Assembly: GCA_020636255.1 (NCBI GenBank) | Contig: JACJYE010000004.1 | Span: forward strand, 124,001-188,000 | Reading direction: 5' to 3' | Length of the DNA stretch: 64,000 nt | Source: Lewinellaceae bacterium | GTDB taxonomy: Bacteria > Bacteroidota > Bacteroidia > Chitinophagales > Saprospiraceae | Shown here: piece after piece, positions 35,147 through 44,535 of the stretch | Position numbering within the stretch: position 1 is the first letter of the stretch | Layout: every line of letters starts with the position of its first letter | Position numbers and translations under genes: made by a program | Notes under the pieces: generated by a model | Told to the model about the DNA's origin: nothing | Seen by the model: only the letters and a program-made list of their open reading frames with translations | Database searches by the model: none

Positions 35147-36970
35147 TTACTCCACCGCCACCTCATCCACAAACAACCACACCTTCTCGCCGGTGGCTTT
35201 ATGCCAGGCGGGCGCCAGGCCCTCGTTGGCGGCGACGATGCGGATATAGCGGGTTTTCTTCGGTATATCGAAGGCAAATTCCCCAATGATGTCGGGTTCT
35301 CTTTCCTGTTCCGGTTTACGGGTAAGCGTAGCGGGGTGGGAAAAACGTTTGCCATCTCTGGAAAAGGCCACGGAAATGCTTTTAGGCAGGAAAATATAGC
35401 TATCCAGGTTTTGCAGGCAGCGCACTGTGACGGAAGAGGCCTGCACACCTGCCGGCAAAGCGATAACGGCTTCCATATCGCCTTGTTCAAACCCGAGCCA
35501 GCGGCCGTCCTGGAAATCGCTGGAGCCGCGCTGATTGTCGATCAGGGTTGCTGCGCCCTGAGCTGCATACCTGGGGTGAGGCGGCTCCTTCAAGGTGGCC
35601 TCTCCCCCAAACGCTTTGTTTTGCAAAGGCGGCAACACTCTGGGAATATCGGATTCCCGGCTGTAGGGCCACGACAGGTAAAGCTGTTTCAGGGCCTCTA
35701 CCTGTTCCGGGTAACGGCTGGCCAGGTTGTGGCTTTCGGAAACATCCATTTCCAGATTAGAAAGGAAGAGGGCGTCGGCATCGGCATTGAGCGGAAACTT
35801 ATGGCTGGGGTCCATGGGGTTGCCAACCAGTTTCCACGGGCCGCGGCGCACGGCCCATTGGGCGCCTTGTTTCCAGTAGAACGTTCGCGCTGATGCCGTT
35901 TGGCCCTCCAGCAACGGTATCAGGCTCTGCCCTTCCAGTGTCGGCAGCAGAGGAGCGGCATTTGCCAGCTGGAGAAAGGTAGGCAGCCAGTCCAGCGAAA
36001 TGCATGGGGCATCCACTACCCTGCCAGCCGGTATACGGCCGGGCAAGCTGATGATGGCCGGCACCCGAATGCCGCCTTCAAAGAGAGAGAACTTGGCGCC
36101 CCTGTATGGCCCTGCAAAACCGCCGCCACCAAAGGCCCGGCCTTCACAGGAATGGCCATGATCGGACATGAACACGATGACGGTGTTCTCCCGAAGGCCC
36201 TGTTCATCCAGAAAACCGAGCAACTGCCCGATCAACTCGTCCTGTGTAGAAATGAATGCCGCGTAATCCCGCCGGGGCATGGGTAGGCCACTATAGTATT
36301 TCCTCCATTTCTCCGCCGGCTGCAGGGGGTAATGTGGCGCATTGATGGCGAAATAGAGAAAAAAGGGCTCTTTTTGGTGGGCGCTTATAAAAGCCTCTGC
36401 CTTCTCCACCATTAGTGCCGGAAAGTACGTGCCGGAAGGGAACACCTCTTCGCCGTTTTCCCACATATCGTGCCGGTTGGGCCCATTCCAGTAGAAAAAA
36501 TGCGAATAGTTATCGATACAGCCCCCCATGTGGCCAAAGGAATAATCGAAGCCCTGTGCCAGAGGGCGCGTATCTTCGGAATAGCCCAAATGCCATTTGC
36601 CGATATGGCCGGTAGCATACCCCAGCTCTTTGAAATATTCCGCCATCGTCACCTGCTCCGTGGGCATGCCCGCATGGCCCGGTATGGACGAAGCGTTGCC
36701 CGGCAGCCCTGCTGCGTGGGGATTCCTGCCGGTGAGCAGTGCTGCCCTCGATGGCGAGCATACGGGCGCTGCGACGTAAAACTGGGTAAAACGGGCGCCG
36801 GAGGCCGCCAGGGCATCCAGGTTCGGCGTATATAAGTCAGGGGCGCCGTAACAGTTCAGGTCCAGGCTCCCCTGGTCATCGGTGAGGATAAACAGGATAT
36901 TGGGGCGGGTTTGCTGGGCCGGCAGGCTGAAAAAGCAAAGGCTCAACAAGGTGAAAAGGCTAAGGCGCAT
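35147..36970 (-). CDS. Secreted S1-family sulfatase with C-terminal accessory domain
   Basis: 607 residues; signal peptide about 1-19. Sulfatase signature CSPSRAALLTGR begins at Cys71, the residue converted to formylglycine by the maturase. Metal and active-site elements: NILFILTDDQG (about 24-34), IGKWHLG, and VIVFMSDHGHSCEG. The catalytic part ends near residue 450; the remaining 150 residues (FQDGRWLGFEQGDMEAVIAL, FLPKSISVAFSRDGKRFSHP, KKTRYIRIVAANEG) resemble a discoidin/CBM32-like beta-sandwich. It should remove sulfate from a polysaccharide or glycan outside the cytosol; the exact subfamily is not determinable. It lies 36 bases after prmC on the same strand. Confidence 0.88.
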   Translation of the reverse strand: MRLSLFTLLSLCFFSLPAQQTRPNILFILTDDQGSLDLNCYGAPDLYTPNLDALAASGARFTQFYVAAPVCSPSRAALLTGRNPHAAGLPGNASSIPGHAGMPTEQVTMAEYFKELGYATGHIGKWHLGYSEDTRPLAQGFDYSFGHMGGCIDNYSHFFYWNGPNRHDMWENGEEVFPSGTYFPALMVEKAEAFISAHQKEPFFLYFAINAPHYPLQPAEKWRKYYSGLPMPRRDYAAFISTQDELIGQLLGFLDEQGLRENTVIVFMSDHGHSCEGRAFGGGGFAGPYRGAKFSLFEGGIRVPAIISLPGRIPAGRVVDAPCISLDWLPTFLQLANAAPLLPTLEGQSLIPLLEGQTASARTFYWKQGAQWAVRRGPWKLVGNPMDPSHKFPLNADADALFLSNLEMDVSESHNLASRYPEQVEALKQLYLSWPYSRESDIPRVLPPLQNKAFGGEATLKEPPHPRYAAQGAATLIDNQRGSSDFQDGRWLGFEQGDMEAVIALPAGVQASSVTVRCLQNLDSYIFLPKSISVAFSRDGKRFSHPATLTRKPEQEREPDIIGEFAFDIPKKTRYIRIVAANEGLAPAWHKATGEKVWLFVDEVAVE

Positions 36971-37006
36971 GCTTTTTTGCGGGGAAAATACGATTTAAGG
37001 AGGCTT

Positions 37007-37867
37007 TTAAAAATTATTGGCCGGTTTAATCCCTTTTACCATTCGGTTCCTGCCGTTCAGGTCCTGCTTTAGCACAACGGGCTCAAATCCTTGTTTTTCA
37101 ACAACTTGAATAACTTCATTTGCATGAAATTCATTCACTTCATAAAAAAGGCTGCCTCCCGGGCTCAGTGCCTTCATGGCCAATTCCGCTATGGCCTGAT
37201 AGAACAGCATGGGGCCGCCCTGGCCGACGAACAGCGCCTGGTGGGGCTCATAACGCAACACCCGCTCAGGCATCAGGCCAGTCTCTACATCCGGTATGTA
37301 GGGCGGATTGCTGATAATAATATCATAATGCTCCAATTCCACCCACTGCGCCTTGTCGAGGATGTCAGACTGAAAAAAGCGCACCTCTACCCTATTCTCC
37401 TCCGCATTTTCACGGGCTACCTCCAACGCGCCCTGGCTGATGTCCAGGGCTTCCACCTGCCACCCGGGCCGGTGTTTTTTGAGCGTTACGGGTATACAGC
37501 CGCTGCCGGCGCCGATATCCAGCACCTTCAAAGGCATTTCGCCATTTTCTTCCAATATCCAATGCACCAGCTCTTCCGTCTCCTGCCTGGGGATGAGCAC
37601 CCGTCGGTCCACCCTGAATTTCAGGCCGTAGAAATCAGCCAGGCCCAGGATGTATTGCACCGGCTCGTGTTGCAGCAGCCGGGCCTTCATATCCAGCAGC
37701 CGAATGCGCTGCGCTGGCGTGAGGGCATCCTGGCGGTTGAGGTTCCAAACGCCAAAAGCATCCTCGAAAATGATGCGGGCAACGGATGCGGCCTCTCCGG
37801 GTTCATAAACCCGGCTGAGCTGCCGGAGCAGTTCCCGGTATTCTTCCCGTATAGACGGAGCCGTCAT
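37007..37867 (-). CDS. prmC: Release factor glutamine N5-methyltransferase PrmC
   Basis: 286 residues. N-terminal helical domain (about 1-90) is followed by a class I SAM methyltransferase: VLDIGAGSGCIPVTLKK (motif I) and IISNPPYIPD, the NPPY motif that holds the target glutamine amide. It methylates the GGQ glutamine of release factors RF1 and RF2 in the cytosol. The ATG overlaps the nspC stop by four bases (ATGA), implying translational coupling with the polyamine gene. Length is normal. Confidence 0.94.
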   Translation of the reverse strand: MTAPSIREEYRELLRQLSRVYEPGEAASVARIIFEDAFGVWNLNRQDALTPAQRIRLLDMKARLLQHEPVQYILGLADFYGLKFRVDRRVLIPRQETEELVHWILEENGEMPLKVLDIGAGSGCIPVTLKKHRPGWQVEALDISQGALEVARENAEENRVEVRFFQSDILDKAQWVELEHYDIIISNPPYIPDVETGLMPERVLRYEPHQALFVGQGGPMLFYQAIAELAMKALSPGGSLFYEVNEFHANEVIQVVEKQGFEPVVLKQDLNGRNRMVKGIKPANNF

Positions 37868-39003
37868 GACAACCGCCCTTTGAAGTCTTCATAGGTGAAC
37901 TGCCGTACAACCTCCAGGGCGCCGTCCTCTTTCCAGATACAGATATCGGGGTGCCTGACGCCGTTAAAGGTCGTCGTTTTCACCATCGTGTAATGGATCA
38001 TGTCTTTGAATACCAGCCTGCTGCCTACCGCCAGCGGCTGTTCAAAGGAATATTCTGCCATATAATCGCCAGCCAGGCAGCTTACGCCGCCGATGCGGTA
38101 GGCCGGCTTTCCGGGCAGAGGGGTGGATGACGCACCTTCGATACGGGGCCGGTAAGGCATTTCCAGGGTATCAGGCATGTGTGCGGTGAAGGATACATCG
38201 GCAATAGCCGTTTTTACGCCCCTGTTCTCCACGATATCCAGTACCGTCGACACCAGGTCGCCGGTTTCCCAGGCGATGGCGCTACCGGGCTCCAGGATAA
38301 CTTCCAGGCCGTATTTTTCCCGGAACCGCTGCAGCAGGCCGACGAGATGCTCTATGTCGTAGCCCTGCCGGGTCATGAGGTGCCCGCCGCCGAAGTTCAC
38401 CCATTTCAACTGCGAAAAAAACCGGCCGAAGTGTTTCTCGAAAGCTGCGAGCACCTGTTCCAGGCCGTAAGAAGAAGATTCGCACAGGGTGTGAAAATGC
38501 AGGCCTTCGATGCCTTCAGGCAAAGCATCTCCCAGGTTATCCGGCGCTACTCCCAGGCGTGAGCCCTTGGCCGCCGGGTTGTAGAGATCGACCTCTACTT
38601 CGGAATATTCGGGGTTTACCCTCAATCCGGCGGAGATGGGATGCGGTGCGCCCTTTAGCCGATCCCGGTATAACGCATACTGGTTCAGCGAGTTAAAAGT
38701 GATATGGCTGCTGTATTGCATCAGCTCCCCGAACTCGTCCGGCATGTAGGCCGGTGAGTAGGTATGCGCCTTGACGCCCATTTCCTCGAAGATGAGCCGG
38801 GCTTCATGCAGAGAGCTGGCCGTGGCTCCTTTCAGGTAGCGGCCCACCATGGGGAATACCCGCCACATGGCGAAACCTTTCAACGCCAGGATGATGGAAA
38901 CGCCGGCCCTGTCCTGCACGCTGCGGATCAGTTCCAGGTTCCGGCGCAGCAGCCGTTCTTCCAGGACATAGCTGGGAGAAGGTATCTGGTTGTAATCGAT
39001 CAT
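37864..39003 (-). CDS. nspC: Carboxynorspermidine decarboxylase NspC
   Basis: 379 residues from the ATG at 39003 (MIDYNQIPSPSYVLEERLL); a 20-residue upstream extension of the frame overlaps the intergenic space and is rejected. It is a PLP-dependent decarboxylase of the alanine racemase-like barrel fold; the PLP Lys is in ILALKGFAMW (about 42). Further family marks are GLHFHTLCESSSYGLE, WVNFGGGHLMT, ILEPGSAIAWETG and GGVSCLAGDYM, the last containing the catalytic Cys. It converts carboxy(nor)spermidine to (nor)spermidine. The dehydrogenase for the preceding step is 25 bases upstream, so the pair makes spermidine by the route that does not use S-adenosylmethionine decarboxylase. Confidence 0.95.
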   Translation of the reverse strand: MIDYNQIPSPSYVLEERLLRRNLELIRSVQDRAGVSIILALKGFAMWRVFPMVGRYLKGATASSLHEARLIFEEMGVKAHTYSPAYMPDEFGELMQYSSHITFNSLNQYALYRDRLKGAPHPISAGLRVNPEYSEVEVDLYNPAAKGSRLGVAPDNLGDALPEGIEGLHFHTLCESSSYGLEQVLAAFEKHFGRFFSQLKWVNFGGGHLMTRQGYDIEHLVGLLQRFREKYGLEVILEPGSAIAWETGDLVSTVLDIVENRGVKTAIADVSFTAHMPDTLEMPYRPRIEGASSTPLPGKPAYRIGGVSCLAGDYMAEYSFEQPLAVGSRLVFKDMIHYTMVKTTTFNGVRHPDICIWKEDGALEVVRQFTYEDFKGRLS

Positions 39004-39028
39004 AGGCAATGATAACCGAACAAGGTTG

Positions 39029-40237
39029 TTAGTCCATTTCCAGGTTGATATCCACCTGCTCATGCCAGGGCAGGCCCTGGGGCCCCAGCTCGTCCAGGAA
39101 AGGGTCGGGGTTGAATTGTTCGACGTTGAAGACGCCTTTGCCGCTCCACTTTCCGGTGAGCATCATTTTTGCGCCCAGTGCGGCAGGCACGCCGGTGGTG
39201 TACGAAACGCCCTGAGCGCCCGTTTCCTGGTAGGCGGCCTGGTGGCTGCAGTTATTCCAGATGTAATAGGTGCGGGCTTTACCGTCTTTCAGCCCACTGG
39301 CCCGGCATCCGATGCTCGTCTGGCCGGTATAGTTCTCTCCCAGTTCGCCGGGGTCGGGCAGCACGGCCTTGAGGAACTCCAGGGGAACGATATCCACGCC
39401 TTTGAATTTAACGGGTTCGATTCCCGCCATGCCGATATTCTGGATCACGCGCAGGTGGGTGAGGTATTCGTCGCCGAAGGTCATCCAGAAACGGGCCCGC
39501 TTGATGGAGGGGAAGTGTTTCACCAGCGATTCCAGTTCTTCGTGGTAGATGAGGTAGGATTTCTTGGGGCCGATATCGGGGTAGTTGATCATCTTGCTGA
39601 TCTCATGGGGTTCCGTTTCCACCCACTGCCCGTTCTCGTAATAGCGGCCCTTCTGTGTGATCTCGCGGATGTTGATCTCCGGATTGAAGTTGGTGGCGAA
39701 GGCCTTGCCATGGTCGCCCGCATTAGCGTCGATGATATCGAGATAGTGGATCTCGTCGAAGAAGTGTTTGGCGGCCCGGGCGGTGAACACGCCGGTCACA
39801 CCGGGGTCGAAACCGCAGCCGAGTACGGCCAGCAGGCCTTTCTCCCGAAAGCGATCCTGATAGGCCCACTGCCAGCTGTACTCAAACTTGGCGACGTCCT
39901 TGGGTTCGTAATTGGCCGTATCGAGGTAGTGCACGCCGGTCTCGAGGCAGGCGTCCATAATAGTGAGGTCCTGATAGGGCAAAGCGACATTAATGATCAT
40001 CACCGGCTGGAAGCTGCGGATGAGCTGCACCAGTTCGGGCACGTTATCCGCATCGACGCGTGCAGTGGATATCTTCTGATGCCCCGTATCCCTTTTTACG
40101 TCCGCCACGATAACATCGCACTTGGACTGGGTACGGCTGGCCAGCAATATCTCGGAAAAAACCTGGGGTTGTTGAGCGCATTTGTAGGTGACTACGCGTC
40201 CGACGCCACCAGCGCCGATGATCAGGACTTTGGACAT
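39029..40237 (-). CDS. Carboxynorspermidine dehydrogenase (saccharopine dehydrogenase family)
   Basis: 402 residues. NAD(P)-binding Rossmann start SKVLIIGAGGVGRVVTYKCA, then TGVHYLDTANYEP, LGCGFDPGVTGVF and DIIDANAGDHGKAFATNFN, which are characteristic of the carboxyspermidine/carboxynorspermidine dehydrogenase branch rather than lysine-pathway saccharopine dehydrogenases. It condenses a diamine (putrescine or diaminopropane) with aspartate semialdehyde using NADPH. NspC directly downstream confirms the assignment. Gene order is dehydrogenase, nspC, prmC. The AraC-type regulator gene is divergent 127 bases upstream. Confidence 0.93.
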   Translation of the reverse strand: MSKVLIIGAGGVGRVVTYKCAQQPQVFSEILLASRTQSKCDVIVADVKRDTGHQKISTARVDADNVPELVQLIRSFQPVMIINVALPYQDLTIMDACLETGVHYLDTANYEPKDVAKFEYSWQWAYQDRFREKGLLAVLGCGFDPGVTGVFTARAAKHFFDEIHYLDIIDANAGDHGKAFATNFNPEINIREITQKGRYYENGQWVETEPHEISKMINYPDIGPKKSYLIYHEELESLVKHFPSIKRARFWMTFGDEYLTHLRVIQNIGMAGIEPVKFKGVDIVPLEFLKAVLPDPGELGENYTGQTSIGCRASGLKDGKARTYYIWNNCSHQAAYQETGAQGVSYTTGVPAALGAKMMLTGKWSGKGVFNVEQFNPDPFLDELGPQGLPWHEQVDINLEMD

Positions 40238-40364
40238 AATAATCGACAGGTTTAAATGGGTTTAAAAATCACAGGCAAAAGTAGTTATTTTATATTTCGC
40301 CGAGGCAGGTTTTGAACCAGATCGTGATGTTAGCGTTGTCAACTGCACAAACACCCGATGCGCG

Positions 40365-41561
40365 ATGCGGTTCGATTTCAACCTCTACAGCAGCCTTTTG
40401 CTCCCGGCAGTTATCCAGGGCCTTTTGTTCAGCACGTTGCTGCTCATAAGAAGCATCAGGGTCGGAAAATTGTCTGACGGGCTGCTTGCCGCTTTGCTCT
40501 TTCTGTTTACGCTACGGGTATCCAACTGGATGCTGGGCTTTGCCGGGTGGTACGACACGCACGACTGGCATTCCACTTTGTTGTTTTATTTCCCGTTCAC
40601 CCATTGGTTTGCCTTTGGCCCATTGATGTATTTTTATTTCCGCAGCATGGCCAACCCCGGGTTTCGGCTTCGAAGAAAAGCATACCTGCATTTTATCCCG
40701 GCCTTGATCTGGGTGGGGCTCTACCTCTATGCCTTTCTGGCCGATGTGGTATGGCGACATTGGATCAACGGGGCGCCCTTTGCCGCCCATTACGGCACCA
40801 AGGGCCCGCTGGGGCAATTGGACGGCATCTGGCTGGATGATGTTCTGGATTACCTGGCCTTGCCCGCATTACTCGCCTATATCATCCTGACGATACGGCA
40901 TTATGCTCAATACCGCCGTTACATCCTTCAGCATTTTTCCGACACCTACCTCATCAGCCTGAACTGGTTGCGCGACCTGCTGTACGCTTTTCTGATAGCA
41001 GTTGCCATCTGGCTCGGGTTTCAGCTGGCAGGATGGTGGTGGGAAGGAGGCCTGTCCTATGTTGAATTATGGTATTCCTATCTGGCCTGGGGCGCCATCA
41101 TTTATTATCTAAGCATATCGGGTTATATGGCCTATGTCCCTGAAAAGCTCCCATTGGCCTTTACCCCTGAGCCGGAAGGCGGGCAAGCAGGTGATACTGC
41201 GGAAGAAGACAGGGCATTAGAACATTTGAAAGAAAAGGCCCTGAATTGGATGGCGGCAGAACGCCCCTATCTCGAACCCGAATTGACTTTGAACGCCCTA
41301 GCTGTTCAACTTCAGATGCCTCCAGCTACACTGTCACGGTTGCTCAACAACTGCCTGGGGCAGAATTTCAACGACTTCATCAATTCCTACCGGGCCCGTG
41401 AAGTACAGGACAAGATCAACTCTGAGCAGTTCGAACACCTCTCGCTGCTCGGCATTGCTTTTGAGAGCGGGTTCAGCAGCAAAGCGACGTTCAACCGGGC
41501 CTTTAAAAAGTTTACCGGTTTATCTCCCTCCGAGTACCAGAAGGCTCAAAAAGTGAAATAA
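40365..41561 (+). CDS. AraC-family regulator with multi-span membrane domain
   Basis: 398 residues. The N-terminal part (about 1-260) has seven hydrophobic segments (LLLPAVIQGLLFSTLLLIRS, LLAALLFLFTLRVSNWML, HWFAFGPLMYFYFRS and others). A linker leads to a C-terminal AraC HTH (about 285-398: LNALAVQLQMPPATLSRLLN for the first helix-turn-helix, GIAFESGFSSKATFNRAFKK for the second). Regulators of this design sit in the cytoplasmic membrane and bind DNA; the signal is unknown. It may regulate the following S41 protease gene, 108 bases away on the same strand. Confidence 0.88.
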   Translation: MRFDFNLYSSLLLPAVIQGLLFSTLLLIRSIRVGKLSDGLLAALLFLFTLRVSNWMLGFAGWYDTHDWHSTLLFYFPFTHWFAFGPLMYFYFRSMANPGFRLRRKAYLHFIPALIWVGLYLYAFLADVVWRHWINGAPFAAHYGTKGPLGQLDGIWLDDVLDYLALPALLAYIILTIRHYAQYRRYILQHFSDTYLISLNWLRDLLYAFLIAVAIWLGFQLAGWWWEGGLSYVELWYSYLAWGAIIYYLSISGYMAYVPEKLPLAFTPEPEGGQAGDTAEEDRALEHLKEKALNWMAAERPYLEPELTLNALAVQLQMPPATLSRLLNNCLGQNFNDFINSYRAREVQDKINSEQFEHLSLLGIAFESGFSSKATFNRAFKKFTGLSPSEYQKAQKVK

Positions 41562-41669
41562 GGCTCATATTCCGATTTTGAGGCCTTTAGTTAGGGTTTT
41601 GAGGCGATGCAGCGCAGGCTGTGCTTTAGGTTTGTGGCAACAAATTTCTTTTCAAAACAAACCGCTACA

Positions 41670-43499
41670 ATGCATTACCAACGCAACGCCCTAACCCGAT
41701 TTGCAGGTGTCCATGCCCTGCTACTCATACTGGCGCTCTATCTGCCCGCCAGCGCACAAAAAGCGGCAACCCTACAGTTCAGCGTAGATATGAACCCCGT
41801 CATAGCACAAGTAAAAAACCTATCGAGTGTAGGTGTCAGAGGCAACCTGCCCCCACTTTCGTGGGAGGCAAGCATACCCATGCAAGATGAAGATGGAGAC
41901 GGCATCTACACCGCAACCGTTACCTTTCCCGAAGCCCGTGCAAATGCGGCCCTGGAGTATAAATACATCTACGACGATCAACACTGGGAGTTGCCCTCGC
42001 AAAACCGCATACGCTTTCTCGCAAATGATAAGCAGGACAAAGCCGTCAGCCTGTGGGATACGCCTAGCCTGCTTTCTCCTGCGCTTTTGCCTAAAATAAC
42101 TGCAAGGCAGTTGCTTGACGACCTGGAAATAGCCCAAAAAGCCTTTCTGGAACTACACCCTGGCCTGTACAGGTACAACACTGCTGAACAGGTAGAGGCT
42201 CTGTTTGAAGTGTGCAGGCAGAAATGCTCGGCCGGCCTCAGTTATTCGGAAGCTTACCTCGCCTTTTCCGAATTGCTGGCCTCGTTCCGCTGTGGCCATA
42301 CCTACGCCAATTTCTTTAACCAGCCCGCTTTTATCCAACAGGCCCTTTTCCTGCAAGCCGACAAATTGCCCTTCACATTCAGGATCATTGACGGCCGCAT
42401 GCTCGTAGGCCACAACGCTTCGGAAGATCAAAGGATATGCAAAGGCTGCGAAGTTCTGGCAGTCAATGGTATTCCAATGCACGACATACTGGACAGGCTC
42501 GCTCAGCTCGTGCCGGCCGATGGCGATAATCTGGCGAAGCGGATGGCCAGGCTGGAATTACACGATTTCGAGGCTTTCGCCGCTTTTGACGTCTTTTTTC
42601 CATTGCTCTACCCACCTTCGGGTGGGAAATATATGCTTAGCATGCGCAAGCTGGATACGGGGGAGCAGTTCGACTGCGAACTTGAAGCAATGAGCAGTGC
42701 GGAACGAGATGCAAAGAACAGAGATCGCTTCCAGCTTAACGAACCGTCCTACGACAGCGAATGGGCGTTCAGCATCCTGGACGAAAAAACGGGATATCTG
42801 CGCCTGGGGCATTTTGAAACCTGGAAAATGACAATGGATTGGAAAGCCTTTCTGAAAAGGGCTTTTCAAGCCCTTGAAAGCAAAAAGGCCGGCCATCTGA
42901 TCATCGATATCCGGGGCAATGAAGGCGGAGCTGACGAGGTTATTCTGGAGCTTACCCGGTATCTCGCCCGAAAGCCCGTCAGCGCGCCACCCATGCGCAG
43001 CCTGACACGCTATGCCGTGCTACCGCTTGAGCTGCGGCCTTACCTTTCCTCCTGGGACGACTCGTTCAAAGACATGAGCAGAGAGGTGACAAAAGCGGAG
43101 GGCGGTTATTACGCGTTCAGGCCCGGCAAAACCGTACGCCTGCCGGGCAGCAAAAAAGCTTATCCGGGTAAGGTATACCTGCTTGTAGGCGCCGCCAACA
43201 GTTCGGCCACGTTCAACATGGCAAAGATATGGAAGGAAAACAAGTTGGCTACGCTGATCGGCCAAACTACCGGTGGAAGCCGGCAAGGGATAAATGGCGG
43301 CCGAATTGCCTTTTTACACCTTCCGAACACAGGAATAGAGCTGGACTTGCCGCTCATCGGTTCTTTTCCCTTAGAACCCCAACCTGCAGGCGGTATCGAG
43401 CCCGATATATACGTGCAGCCCAACATCGGCGACTTTCTCAACGGCACGGATACCGAACTGGAAACAGCCAAGGCTCTGATCCGGGAGCAGATCGAATAA
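41670..43499 (+). CDS. Secreted S41-family peptidase with starch-binding-like N-terminal domain
   Basis: 609 residues from ATG 41670; an in-frame ATG at 41607 would put 21 residues before the signal peptide (ending ASAQ). Residues about 25-120 form a CBM20/48-like beta-sandwich (LQFSVDMN, MQDEDGDGIYTATVTFPEA, LEYKYIYDD). From about 140 onward is a tail-specific-protease-like S41 region: SYSEAYLAFSELLASFRCGH, LIIDIRGNEGGADE, then YLLVGAANSSATFNMAK, where a Ser in ANSSAT is the likely nucleophile, and LIGQTTGGSRQGING. A canonical PDZ is hard to see. Substrate is unknown; the carbohydrate-binding-like domain is an unusual partner. It ends just before MITE copy B. Confidence 0.8.
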   Translation: MHYQRNALTRFAGVHALLLILALYLPASAQKAATLQFSVDMNPVIAQVKNLSSVGVRGNLPPLSWEASIPMQDEDGDGIYTATVTFPEARANAALEYKYIYDDQHWELPSQNRIRFLANDKQDKAVSLWDTPSLLSPALLPKITARQLLDDLEIAQKAFLELHPGLYRYNTAEQVEALFEVCRQKCSAGLSYSEAYLAFSELLASFRCGHTYANFFNQPAFIQQALFLQADKLPFTFRIIDGRMLVGHNASEDQRICKGCEVLAVNGIPMHDILDRLAQLVPADGDNLAKRMARLELHDFEAFAAFDVFFPLLYPPSGGKYMLSMRKLDTGEQFDCELEAMSSAERDAKNRDRFQLNEPSYDSEWAFSILDEKTGYLRLGHFETWKMTMDWKAFLKRAFQALESKKAGHLIIDIRGNEGGADEVILELTRYLARKPVSAPPMRSLTRYAVLPLELRPYLSSWDDSFKDMSREVTKAEGGYYAFRPGKTVRLPGSKKAYPGKVYLLVGAANSSATFNMAKIWKENKLATLIGQTTGGSRQGINGGRIAFLHLPNTGIELDLPLIGSFPLEPQPAGGIEPDIYVQPNIGDFLNGTDTELETAKALIREQIE

Positions 43500-43509
43500 A
43501 ACTTATCCC

Positions 43510-43660
43510 GTAACTATTCAGCATGCGGCCTAAAATGCTCCTGAAGCAAAATTTTGTAGGATTTTTTTTGTCTAACCCCTTCTCCTTCCCCTTGAAAGGG
43601 GAAGGGCGGATTACAACATTTTGCTTCAGGCCGTAAATCACCATGATGCTGAATAGTTAC
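43510..43660. mobile_element. MITE copy B (151 bp) with 8-bp target duplication
   Basis: Termini GTAACTATTCAGCATG and (reverse complement) GTAACTATTCAGCATC are near-identical inverted repeats. Inside, CCTGAAGCAAAAT / ATTTTGCTTCAGG arms and a central CCTTCCCCTTGAAAGGGG palindrome form a long hairpin. Flanking direct repeats CTTATCCC at 43502-43509 and 43661-43668 are exact. No coding capacity. Ends in GTAA plus 8-bp duplications match the IS66 family. It lies between the S41 gene stop and the metallo-hydrolase stop, and the right-hand duplication includes that gene's stop codon. Confidence 0.9.
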
Positions 43661-43661
43661 C

Positions 43662-44477
43662 TTATCCCTTTATTTCTTTCGCCAAAAAGGCCATGTTCTC
43701 ACGGTGGGGCCCTTCCAGGCCGCGGCGGTAGGCATAGCGGCGCCACAACTCGCCTTCCGGAAAAGCAACGCCGTCCTCCACCGCTTTTCTAAGGTGATGA
43801 AGGTACCAGGCAGATTCGTCAATGCGCCGTTGAATCTCTCTTGAATTTTTTGTGGCGTCTCCATGCCCGGGGATGAGCAGGCGGGGATGGTGCGAACCGG
43901 CCAGCTGCCGGGCCAGCTCCAACGTCTGTTCATAGGCCATAGTGCTGAACGTGATAAAGGGGAATTCCACATTGCTCAGGTAATCGCCGGCAATCCAGAT
44001 GCCTGCATGCTCTACCAGGGTGAACAGGCCGCAGGCGGTGTGCCCCGGAGCAGGCCAGAACTGCAGCCGCATGTCTTCCAGTTCAAGGGCCTGGCCGTTT
44101 TCGTGGATCTCAATGTCCACCTCCGGGTATTCGACGGCGTAATCGCGCGACAGGTAGTGCGTTTCGTCGAACTTCCTTATTTCCTCCAGCGCCTGTTCCT
44201 GATCCACCTGGTGGACAAAGGCACGGGAAGCGATGACTTTCGCATCGGGGAATGCCTTCCACCCCAGTATATGGTCAAAATCCGAATGGGTGAACAACAG
44301 CCACAGCGGCCGGCCCCGGCGAATAACCCGTACGTATTCTCTGGCCCGGGCCACTTCATGCGGCAACCAGTTGGGGTCAACCAGCAGCACCAGCCCAGGC
44401 GTTTCTATGACGGTGCAGGTAGTCCGGTACAAGGCGCTTTCGAATATGCAGATGCCGGGTGTTTTGTATTGGATCAT
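43662..44477 (-). CDS. Metallo-beta-lactamase-fold hydrolase
   Basis: 271 residues. The metal-binding motif is FTHSDFDHILG, an HxDxDH variant of HxHxDH with Asp replacing the second His. It is followed by PAPGHTACGLFTL, IAGDYLSN (third metal Asp) and IPGHGDATKN, all in order for this superfamily. No signal peptide, so cytosolic. The substrate is not predictable; lactonase, phosphodiesterase and thioesterase members share this fold. The stop codon lies one base beyond MITE copy B, so that element has not truncated the protein. Confidence 0.85.
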   Translation of the reverse strand: MIQYKTPGICIFESALYRTTCTVIETPGLVLLVDPNWLPHEVARAREYVRVIRRGRPLWLLFTHSDFDHILGWKAFPDAKVIASRAFVHQVDQEQALEEIRKFDETHYLSRDYAVEYPEVDIEIHENGQALELEDMRLQFWPAPGHTACGLFTLVEHAGIWIAGDYLSNVEFPFITFSTMAYEQTLELARQLAGSHHPRLLIPGHGDATKNSREIQRRIDESAWYLHHLRKAVEDGVAFPEGELWRRYAYRRGLEGPHRENMAFLAKEIKG

Positions 44478-44535
44478 AGGTTGCTGTTATGATTTTGTTT
44501 CAGCGCCACATGGCTCCATTATCCCCAAACCGCCC

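Noticed and set aside
43662..44477. Metallo-hydrolase truncated by the MITE
   Set aside because: The insertion lies just outside the stop codon and the C-terminus has normal length for the family.
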